From: Crocinitomix catalasitica ATCC 23190
Lineage (GTDB): Bacteria > Bacteroidota > Bacteroidia > Flavobacteriales_D > Crocinitomicaceae
Direction: 5' to 3'
Length of the DNA stretch: 64,000 bases
Assembly: GCF_000621625.1 (NCBI RefSeq)
Contig: NZ_JHXV01000009.1
Span: 134,999-198,998 of the forward strand
A program made the position numbers and the translations under genes. Numbering within the stretch: the stretch's first letter is position 1; every line of letters begins with the position of its first letter. Below the pieces are notes generated by a model. That model was not told the origin of the DNA. It saw nothing but the letters and a program-made list of their open reading frames with translations, and ran no database searches. This document shows, in pieces, positions 9,514 to 16,176 of the stretch.

Positions 9514-9615
9514 TTATTTCCCAGCTTTTTTAGCTCTTTTTTCAGCTTTCTTTTCTTTAGCTGATTTTAAAGGCTCTTTCTTTGCGGTTTTCTTCGCGTC
9601 TTGACTTTTTGCCAT
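9514..9615 (-). CDS. Small lysine-rich conserved peptide (33 aa)
   Basis: ATG at 9615 to TAA at 9514 encodes 33 residues, about half of them Lys or Arg, with alternating Lys, Ala and Glu (begins MAKSQDAKKTAKKEP). It has no hydrophobic stretch. The composition suggests a helical, strongly basic cytoplasmic peptide that could bind nucleic acid. Similar tiny lysine-rich proteins occur in Bacteroidota, but I cannot name a family. It is the only plausible gene in the 310-bp gap between the beta-mannosidase and the T9SS protein, and it faces away from the former. No function is claimed. Confidence 0.5.
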   Translation of the reverse strand: MAKSQDAKKTAKKEPLKSAKEKKAEKRAKKAGK

Positions 9616-9760
9616 GATTCTAAGTTTTAATTTTTTATCTAATGTACGTTAGATTTGTGAAACTTTAACTGATTTGATTTTATTTCTCAATTATTTCAAA
9701 AAGTTATAAATCAATTAATAGCAATTTAAACTATATAGCTATGATCAGGGCAATACTGTA

Positions 9761-11230
9761 TTATTGCACAACTAATTTCTTTGAAACTCTTTCTTGATTA
9801 TCATTGATTAAAGTGACAATATAAACACCTGATTTTATAAGGTTAACCGTATTAATGCCTTGATTAGGTTGATCATTTTGAACAATTAAACTTCCATCAA
9901 TCGAATAGACAGTAATTTGATCAATTTTCATTTCAGTTTCTAAGATAAACTCACCTTTATCAGCTCCTTTATATATTTTTATTTCATGCGCGATATTTTC
10001 TATTGCACTTGGCTCATCAGGACCATAAGAGACAACTGATATTTTACCGTCTACCCTTGAATGAACAATTCCATATACCTTTTGCTCGGCTTGATAAATC
10101 TGAAAACCTTTTGTATCGGCTTGCATCATTTCATAACCCTCTCTATCAATTACATTCCCAACAATTTCCGGATCAACAACATCTTCCCATTCAGATCCAT
10201 TCCAACTTTTTAGATTCATCACAATATTAGATGTTTCATTATCAAATTGTGTGTATAACAACCAAACTTCACCGGTAGTTTCATTCATCATTATATCTCC
10301 ACCATAGGCATGTGCGAATATATTTATATCTTCATCTTCTTCACCTCCACCTATATTCGTCCAGCTATCACCATTCCAAGTAGATACGGCGAAAGAAGAC
10401 ATTATAACATCGGGACACATTCCTGTATAAGTATTGAATACAACATCGTAAAGTAAATTATCTGATTCAGAATATAATAATCTATTATTGAATGAACTAT
10501 TAATACAAGGAGCAAAAACTGAATTCATATTTGGAAGCGTGGTCAATGTGCCTTCTGGACTAAATTTACTGTGATAATTAACTGCCCCTGCATCATCCCC
10601 GCAAACAAAGACTTCTTCAGCTTCATTTATTATCAATGTTCTATAGTCAAGCGGATTTCCACCAAATGCAGTTGCTCCAAAAACATTCCATTCACCATCA
10701 ACCAATTTGAAAACTTTATAAGGATTATAGCCTTCCCCCTCTATTTCATAATCGATATCATCGAATTCAAGTCGTATAAACACATAAGGGGTTCCTGTAC
10801 GTTTATCAAAATCCAATCCATGTCTGTGGCCACTTGATAAGAATGCCCTTCCTACCTGTTCCCATTCATCTCCATTAAACTTTTTGACGTAAGCAGAATC
10901 TGTATCTCGATAGAGTAAATATGGCAAATGGTCCACTGGATTAATTTTAAAATTATGTAACCAAGATATTGGAAATTCAGAAATAATCTCATCACTTAAG
11001 TCTGTCCAAATTCCGTCAACTAATTTCTTGACATATAACTGTGGTACAATAGCTTCATTATCATAATAAGAAATATAAGGGACACCTGTTTCTTGATTGA
11101 TTTCTAAACAAGCACCACTAAGACCTCCTGCAGAAAAATTATCATTGCCAACATATTCCCATTGTGAGAAAGATACAAATGAAAAAGATAGAATAGCGAC
11201 AAAAGCAAATGCTGTAGATAATAATTTCAT
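9761..11230 (-). CDS. T9SS type A sorting domain-containing secreted protein
   Basis: A 489-residue protein with a clear Sec signal (MKLLSTAFAFVAILSFSFVSFSQ) and a C-terminal T9SS type A sorting domain (last 80 residues: IKIYKGADKGEF, ITVYSIDGSLI, GVYIVTLINDNQERVSKKLVV). The middle has spaced repeats of the form W-x2-(V/L/F)-x-(D/G) and GEVWLLYTQF-like strands, suggesting a beta-propeller, but I recognise no enzyme motif. It should cross the outer membrane by T9SS and be anchored or released. It lies 76 bp downstream of an anti-sigma gene on the same strand, so the ECF sigma factor may control it (inference). Confidence 0.82.
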   Translation of the reverse strand: MKLLSTAFAFVAILSFSFVSFSQWEYVGNDNFSAGGLSGACLEINQETGVPYISYYDNEAIVPQLYVKKLVDGIWTDLSDEIISEFPISWLHNFKINPVDHLPYLLYRDTDSAYVKKFNGDEWEQVGRAFLSSGHRHGLDFDKRTGTPYVFIRLEFDDIDYEIEGEGYNPYKVFKLVDGEWNVFGATAFGGNPLDYRTLIINEAEEVFVCGDDAGAVNYHSKFSPEGTLTTLPNMNSVFAPCINSSFNNRLLYSESDNLLYDVVFNTYTGMCPDVIMSSFAVSTWNGDSWTNIGGGEEDEDINIFAHAYGGDIMMNETTGEVWLLYTQFDNETSNIVMNLKSWNGSEWEDVVDPEIVGNVIDREGYEMMQADTKGFQIYQAEQKVYGIVHSRVDGKISVVSYGPDEPSAIENIAHEIKIYKGADKGEFILETEMKIDQITVYSIDGSLIVQNDQPNQGINTVNLIKSGVYIVTLINDNQERVSKKLVVQ

Positions 11231-11306
11231 AAGTTTTTAAGTTAGGTTTTGACTTTAAAGATAAGAAATTTAAAGCAAAACGTAAATTAAAACGTTATTA
11301 AAAGAA

Positions 11307-11543
11307 TTATTGCATGGATTTAATCGCTTGTTTAATTTCATCCTTTTCAGCTTGTGTCAATTGCTCGTCTGGAATTTCCTTATTCAAAGATTGAAGTAAA
11401 GTGTGTAATACCTTTGAATCATTACTATAATTCGAACAGCATTTACACATATAAGTATGTAACTTAATACGTAACTTTTCTGAAAGTTTAAGGTCTTTTA
11501 ATTGACCTTTTTCAATAAGGTATGTTATTTTTTCGCAATTCAC
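11307..11543 (-). CDS. Putative zinc-binding anti-sigma factor (small)
   Basis: A 78-residue protein with a H-x3-C-x2-C motif (HTYMCKCC, about residues 28-35) plus an early Cys3, the arrangement of zinc-binding anti-sigma (ZAS, zf-HC2) domains. There is no transmembrane helix, so it would be a soluble cytoplasmic regulator. Its start overlaps the stop of the ECF sigma gene by 4 bp (ATGA), the usual coupling of a sigma factor and its anti-sigma. The C-terminal half is charged and helical. The motif and arrangement are seen; anti-sigma function is inferred from family and context. Confidence 0.68.
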   Translation of the reverse strand: MNCEKITYLIEKGQLKDLKLSEKLRIKLHTYMCKCCSNYSNDSKVLHTLLQSLNKEIPDEQLTQAEKDEIKQAIKSMQ

Positions 11544-12100
11544 TGTTTAAACCATTTATGTTCTAGGCAATCACGCAGCTGAATTTTAGCTCTGTGTATG
11601 ATTACCCATAAATTTGACGCAGTAATATCATGCTCATTACAAACAATTTCACTTTTTTTATCTTCGATGAGCTTATCTCGAACAATTCCCTTCCATTTAT
11701 CGGGCAAACTATCAACGCATCCCGCCAAGGCAGCCCCTAATTCTTCATTCTCAATATTCGCTTCAATTTCATTTAATCTTCCTTGTGGTCGGTGGTTTTC
11801 AAGAAAACTGGTCCCCATTAATCCACTTTGATCAAAATAAGAAACAGGTTTTGTTTTGCGCGATTCTTGCTTTCGCCAATGATCAATTATTTTTCTCTTC
11901 AAAATAGAAAACAGCCAAGTCTTTACAGTGCTTTTACCTTCAAAATCCCTATAAGCTTTCAAAGCAGAAACAAAAGTATCCTGTACTAAATCCTTTGCCA
12001 ATTCATGGTCGTTAACCCTTACCTTGGTATAATTAAACAACATATCGGAATACTCGTCCACCCAGGTCGACGTCTCTTCTGCTATTTTTCCAATTTCCAT
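11540..12100 (-). CDS. RNA polymerase ECF-type sigma-70 factor
   Basis: 186 residues from the ATG at 12100; a GTG one codon earlier is less likely. Region 2 is visible in LVQDTFVSALKAYRDFEG and TVKTWLFSILKRKIIDHWRK, region 4 in the C-terminal half (EIVCNEHDITASNLWVIIHR), where the recognition helix lies. This two-domain layout defines ECF sigma factors. It is coupled to a ZAS-like protein, and a T9SS cargo gene follows. TAGATTTG on the minus strand at 12105-12112 matches the -7 consensus but sits so near the ATG that the mRNA would be almost leaderless; it may be coincidental. Confidence 0.88.
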   Translation of the reverse strand: MEIGKIAEETSTWVDEYSDMLFNYTKVRVNDHELAKDLVQDTFVSALKAYRDFEGKSTVKTWLFSILKRKIIDHWRKQESRKTKPVSYFDQSGLMGTSFLENHRPQGRLNEIEANIENEELGAALAGCVDSLPDKWKGIVRDKLIEDKKSEIVCNEHDITASNLWVIIHRAKIQLRDCLEHKWFKQ

Positions 12101-12177
12101 CACTCAAATCTAATTAAAAATGAATTACAACCAGAGTCCCAACAAAAAATAAATCGGTTTAAATTGTAATCGCAAAA

Positions 12178-12210
12178 AAAGCCTGCAATGATTAATTCTT
12201 TGCAGGCTTT
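12178..12210 (-). terminator. Rho-independent terminator of the fad operon
   Basis: An 11-bp perfect stem (AAAGCCTGCAA at 12178-12188 with TTGCAGGCTTT at 12200-12210), an 11-nt loop, and a T-run on the minus strand. It lies 24 bp past the stop of the acyl-CoA dehydrogenase gene. Confidence 0.85.
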
Positions 12211-12233
12211 AGATAATGATTATACTATTTCTA

Positions 12234-14036
12234 TTATAAGTTTACCGCATCTGATAAACAATATTCATTCTTTTCAATAAGTGTATTTGCAATTAATTGT
12301 CTTGCATTCTTAGTATTAAAAGGAGCAACTTTTGTGAATCTTCTAAGCCCCATTAACATCATTGTTAATTCATCCTCTTCAACAAAAGCCATTAAAGCAT
12401 TCTTTCCTGCAACATGGATTCTGTCTGCAGCATCAAAAATATACGTTTGCACGATTGCTTTATACTCCGCACAGTTTTCTTCACCTCTTTTATTGATCAT
12501 TTTTTCAACACGCAATAAAGTTGATTCTGCTACATAAATATCATTCACGATATCTGCAATATTCATCAGTACCTCTTGCTCTTTCGACAATTGCATCATT
12601 AATTTTTGCGCTGCCGTTCCAGCAACCATCAATAACGCCTTTTTGAAGTTGGCGATGTATTTCTTCTCTTCTGCGAACAATTCATCCGAAGGATCAGCGA
12701 AATCAGGAATACTCATTAATTCACTGGCAACAGCTTGTGCAGGGCCCATTAAATCGAGCTCACCTTTCATTGCTTTTTTCAAAATCATATCAACTGTTAA
12801 TAGTCGATTGATCTCATTTGTTCCTTCAAAAATTCGGTTGATTCTTGAATCCCTATAAGCTCTTTCAACAGGTGCTTCAGCAGAAAATCCCATTCCACCA
12901 TAAATTTGAACACCTTCGTCGACACAATAATCAAGCGTTTCAGAACCAACAACTTTCAACATTGCACATTCTGCAGCGAATTCTTCAATTCCCTTTAATG
13001 TTGCTTTTTGCTTATCCATTCCTTCGCTTATTAAATGAGCTATAGCCTCATCAATATTTGCTGAAGCACGGTAAACAGAAGACTCTAGAGCAAAGGTTTT
13101 AATCGCTTGCTCCGCTATTTTATGTCTAATCGCACCATATTTTGAAATAGCACGACCGAATTGTTCTCTTTCATTCGCATACTTTACAGAATGATTGATT
13201 ACTTCTTTAGCTCCACCTAATACACCTGCAGCTAATTTAATTCGACCTATATTTAAAATATTGATTGCAATTTTAAATCCTTTATTTCTTTCGCCTAATA
13301 AGTTTGTAACAGGTATTTTAACATTGTTAAAAAACACTTGTCTCGTCGAAGATCCTTTGATTCCCATCTTCTTCTCTTCAGGGTTTAAAGTAATTCCTTC
13401 GCTATCTGCTTCAATAATAAATCCTGTCAAATTATCATCATCGCCAATCTTCGCAAAAACTGTAAATACATTTGCAAAACCAGCATTTGTAATCCACATT
13501 TTTTGACCATTAACGATGTAATGTTGACCATCATCCGTTAATTTAGCGGTTGTTTTTCCTGAATTCGCATCCGAACCCGAACTCGGTTCAGTTAAGCAAT
13601 AAGCAGCTTTCCATTCGCCGGTTGCTAATTTTGGAATATATTTTTCTTTTTGCGCATCAGTACCGTAATATAAAATCGGCAATGTTCCAATACCGGTATG
13701 TGCACCATAAGCCACAGAAAATGAATGTCCTCTACCTAAATATTCTGTCGCTAAAACAGAAGTAGGAAAGTCAACCCCCATTCCACCATATTCAGCAGGA
13801 ACAGACATACCAAGCATTCCTAGTTCACCTGCTTTTTCAATCAGGCTAGGCATAAGACCTGGCTCCATTGCATCAATCTGCTCAATTTGAGAATTCACTT
13901 GTTGCTGGACAAAATCCAAACAAGTTTGAGCAATCATTCCTTGCTCTTCATTATAATCTTCTGGTGTAAATATATCATTACATGATGTTTCATTAATGAT
14001 AAATCCGCCTCCTTTAATTGGTGTCTTGGTATCCAT
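12234..14036 (-). CDS. Acyl-CoA dehydrogenase (FadE-like)
   Basis: A 600-residue flavoprotein that introduces the trans-2 double bond into acyl-CoA. The dehydrogenase core spans about residues 25-420: CLTEPSSGSDA and KMWITNAG bind FAD and substrate, and FEGTNEI carries the catalytic base E404. About 180 further residues form a helical C-terminal extension seen in the long (roughly 600-residue) acyl-CoA dehydrogenases of Bacteroidota and Bacillus FadE. It is the last gene of a MarR-fadN-(S23)-fadA-GNAT-fadE operon and is followed by a terminator. Reduced FAD is presumably reoxidised by ETF, which is not in this window. Confidence 0.93.
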   Translation of the reverse strand: MDTKTPIKGGGFIINETSCNDIFTPEDYNEEQGMIAQTCLDFVQQQVNSQIEQIDAMEPGLMPSLIEKAGELGMLGMSVPAEYGGMGVDFPTSVLATEYLGRGHSFSVAYGAHTGIGTLPILYYGTDAQKEKYIPKLATGEWKAAYCLTEPSSGSDANSGKTTAKLTDDGQHYIVNGQKMWITNAGFANVFTVFAKIGDDDNLTGFIIEADSEGITLNPEEKKMGIKGSSTRQVFFNNVKIPVTNLLGERNKGFKIAINILNIGRIKLAAGVLGGAKEVINHSVKYANEREQFGRAISKYGAIRHKIAEQAIKTFALESSVYRASANIDEAIAHLISEGMDKQKATLKGIEEFAAECAMLKVVGSETLDYCVDEGVQIYGGMGFSAEAPVERAYRDSRINRIFEGTNEINRLLTVDMILKKAMKGELDLMGPAQAVASELMSIPDFADPSDELFAEEKKYIANFKKALLMVAGTAAQKLMMQLSKEQEVLMNIADIVNDIYVAESTLLRVEKMINKRGEENCAEYKAIVQTYIFDAADRIHVAGKNALMAFVEEDELTMMLMGLRRFTKVAPFNTKNARQLIANTLIEKNEYCLSDAVNL

Positions 14037-14047
14037 TGTTTTAATTT

Positions 14048-14491
14048 TTATAATTCGATAAACATTAATTTATGCGGTCCGATATTTGGGACTTCATACA
14101 CTTTTCCTTTGACTTTAAAGCCAAGTTTTTCGTAAAACCCTGTAGCGGTCAATCGCGCATCGCACCACAATAATTCTACGTTTTTTCTTTTTAATTCACT
14201 TTTAATCTCATTAATTAAGGCTGCTCCAACTCCCGCGCCGCGCACTTTTGGAGAAGTAGCCATTGCTCTCAATCTATATTGATTCTTCGTTTTAAATTTT
14301 TCATTTACATCAACAATTAATGTTGAAACGCCAATCACATTTTCTTGCAGTGTTGCAGCTATATGAAATGTCGTTATCTCATTGTCTGGTTGAATTGTAC
14401 ATGCGGCCTCGTTTTCTAAATGCGGCCATAATACCTCATACCTCAATGCTTTTATTGCGTCAGTATTAACTTGTCCTATTCGATAATCCAT
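14048..14491 (-). CDS. GNAT family N-acetyltransferase
   Basis: A 147-residue GNAT-fold protein. The acetyl-CoA pyrophosphate-binding motif A is visible as RAMATSPKVRGAGVGAALI (R-x2-G-x-G/A pattern), followed by WCDARLTATGFYEKLGFK, the typical motif B. It starts on a TAATG overlap with the thiolase stop and ends 11 bp before the acyl-CoA dehydrogenase, so it is embedded in the beta-oxidation operon. Its substrate cannot be read from sequence; acetylation of a small amine or of a neighbouring fatty-acid enzyme are both possible. Confidence 0.85.
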   Translation of the reverse strand: MDYRIGQVNTDAIKALRYEVLWPHLENEAACTIQPDNEITTFHIAATLQENVIGVSTLIVDVNEKFKTKNQYRLRAMATSPKVRGAGVGAALINEIKSELKRKNVELLWCDARLTATGFYEKLGFKVKGKVYEVPNIGPHKLMFIEL

Positions 14492-15669
14492 TACATCATT
14501 TCAATTACTCCTGCAGCACCTTGACCAGTTCCAATACACATAGTAACAACACCATATTTACCTTTACGTCTTTCTAACTCATTCATAATTTGTACAGATA
14601 ATTTTGCTCCCGTACAACCAAGTGGATGGCCTAAAGCAATTGCTCCTCCATTCACATTCACTATTGAAGGGTCGATTCCAGTCTCTCTAATTACAGCAAC
14701 TGATTGTGAAGCAAAAGCTTCGTTCAATTCGAATAAATCAATATCCTTCATTTTTAACCCAGCCATCTCAACAGCACCTGGAATAGCCTTGATAGGTCCT
14801 ACTCCCATAATTCGAGGCTCCACCCCTACTACTTTATAAGAAACTAATCTTGCAATCGGTTCTAAATTCAATTTTATCATCATCTCTTCAGACATCATCA
14901 AACAGAATGCTGCGCCATCAGACATTTGACTAGAATTCCCGGCAGTGACAGAACCATCAGCAGCAAATACGGGTCTTAAACGAGACAAAGCCTCAACTGT
15001 AGTTCCAGGTCTTGGACCTTCATCTAATTTAATGACATTCGTTCTTTCTGCACGTTTTCCGTTCGCATCGATATATACCTCATCTACATTTACAGGAATA
15101 ATATCCTTATCGAATTTACCCTCTGCTTGTGCTTTTAAAGCTTTCATATGTGAATTAAAGGCAAATTCATCTTGTTGTTCACGAGAAACTTTAAAACGTT
15201 TTGCTACTTCCTCTGCTGTATTTCCCATTCCCCAATACCAATCGGCATGGTCTTTAGAGATCTTTGCATTCGGCACAACTCGCCAACCTCCCATTGCTAT
15301 TGCAGACATTGATTCTGTTCCGCCTGCAATAATAATATCCGCAAGTCCCGACTCTATTTTCGCTTTTGCAATGGCCATTGTTTCAATTCCAGAAGAACAA
15401 TAACGATTCACCGTCATCCCAGGAACTTTGTCTGTATTTAATCCCATCAAAGAGATAAAACGACCAACATTTAAACCTTGCTCAGCCTCAGGCATTGCAT
15501 TCCCCACAATAACATCATCAATTAATTCATGATCCAATTGAGGAACTTCATCAAGAATTTGTTTAATTACCACAGCAGCCATATCATCTGGTCGCGAAAA
15601 TCTAAATCCGCCTTTATTGGCTTTTCCTACTGCGGTTCTATATGCTTTTACTATATATGCTGTTTTCAT
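14491..15669 (-). CDS. fadA: Acetyl-CoA acyltransferase (3-ketoacyl-CoA thiolase)
   Basis: A 392-residue thiolase that cleaves 3-ketoacyl-CoA to acetyl-CoA and a shortened acyl-CoA. The acyl-accepting cysteine C91 is in NRYCSSG, the active-site His in GGAIALGHPLGCTGA, and the second cysteine in TMCIGTGQGAAG. Length is standard for a degradative FadA-type thiolase. It sits between an inserted four-helix-bundle gene and the GNAT gene in the minus-strand fad operon. Family and role are firm; whether it prefers long-chain or other substrates is not visible. Confidence 0.94.
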   Translation of the reverse strand: MKTAYIVKAYRTAVGKANKGGFRFSRPDDMAAVVIKQILDEVPQLDHELIDDVIVGNAMPEAEQGLNVGRFISLMGLNTDKVPGMTVNRYCSSGIETMAIAKAKIESGLADIIIAGGTESMSAIAMGGWRVVPNAKISKDHADWYWGMGNTAEEVAKRFKVSREQQDEFAFNSHMKALKAQAEGKFDKDIIPVNVDEVYIDANGKRAERTNVIKLDEGPRPGTTVEALSRLRPVFAADGSVTAGNSSQMSDGAAFCLMMSEEMMIKLNLEPIARLVSYKVVGVEPRIMGVGPIKAIPGAVEMAGLKMKDIDLFELNEAFASQSVAVIRETGIDPSIVNVNGGAIALGHPLGCTGAKLSVQIMNELERRKGKYGVVTMCIGTGQGAAGVIEMM

Positions 15670-15673
15670 TTTA

Positions 15674-15751
15674 TTAGTCTTTAGTAATTAGTCTTTAGTC
15701 TTTAGCCCTAAGCCTTTAGTAATCAGTCTTTAGTACTTGTTGTTAACAACA
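15674..15751. repeat. TAGTC-rich tandem tract plus 14-bp palindrome
   Basis: From 15674 to about 15735, imperfect units TTAGTCTTTAGTAA, TTAGTCTTTAG and TCAGTCTTTAGTA follow one another. They are succeeded by the perfect palindrome TGTTGTTAACAACA (15738-15751). The tract separates the four-helix-bundle gene from fadA. A tract of GACTA units (TAGTC on the opposite strand) flanks the other side of that gene at 16144-16176, in inverted orientation. Confidence 0.7.
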
Positions 15752-15773
15752 GGCTTTTGACCAATGATAACAA

Positions 15774-16127
15774 TTAGGTTTCTTTTATTGTGAGTGTTTT
15801 GTTAAGTGAGTAAATCATCTTTTGAATCTCAATCAATATATTTAATACTTCACTTACTTTTATTGAAAAAATTCTTTCCATTAGTATTAGTTGAGTCTCA
15901 AGTTCGTAGGATGAGGCATTAGCGATACTTAAAAAACGGCTAAAATCCTTATTACTCTTCCTTCCTGCTCCTTCTGCAATATTTAAAGGTACTGAAAGAG
16001 CACTCTGAGTAATCTGAGAAGTTAGACTGAACTTTTCAGAATCTAGTAATCCTTTTACCAATTGATATACTTTTTCAACCATATCCATTGATTTTTTCCA
16101 AACTACTAATTCTTTATAATTATTCAT
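15774..16127 (-). CDS. Four helix bundle protein (S23 / 23S rRNA intervening-sequence type)
   Basis: A 117-residue all-helical protein with the family pattern: ELVVWKKSMDMVEKVYQL at the start, LTSQITQSALSVPLNIAEG in the middle (the highly conserved IxxAxxSVxxNIAEG motif), then a Ser/Arg patch and long amphipathic helices. Relatives are found in 23S rRNA intervening sequences and scattered singly through genomes; the related Avd protein is an accessory to diversity-generating reverse transcriptases, but no reverse transcriptase lies nearby. It interrupts the fad operon between fadN and fadA and is flanked on both sides by TAGTC-type repeats, which suggests a mobile cassette. Molecular role unknown. 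Confidence 0.85.
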   Translation of the reverse strand: MNNYKELVVWKKSMDMVEKVYQLVKGLLDSEKFSLTSQITQSALSVPLNIAEGAGRKSNKDFSRFLSIANASSYELETQLILMERIFSIKVSEVLNILIEIQKMIYSLNKTLTIKET

Positions 16128-16140
16128 ATCTTTTTTTACT

Positions 16141-16176
16141 CATGACTACCGACTAGAGACTATCAACTCAGGACTA
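16141..16176. repeat. GACTA-type repeat tract flanking the four-helix-bundle gene
   Basis: Four GACTA units (16144, 16151, 16158 and 16172) occur in 33 bp; the last overlaps the stop codon of the fadN-like gene. On the minus strand they read TAGTC, the unit that reads on the plus strand in the tract at 15674-15735, so the two flanks are inverted relative to each other. Confidence 0.65.

Noticed and set aside
13195-13506. 103-codon plus-strand frame
   Set aside because: Antisense to the intact acyl-CoA dehydrogenase gene with composition of a shadow frame.
14945-15403. 152-codon plus-strand frame
   Set aside because: Complementary to the thiolase gene and lacks any recognisable fold.
15674-15735. 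CRISPR-like short repeats
   Set aside because: Units are short, imperfect and directly abutting with no spacers, and no cas genes are present.
15774-16127. Diversity-generating retroelement accessory protein (Avd)
   Set aside because: The fold is similar, but no reverse transcriptase or template/variable repeat is seen within the window.
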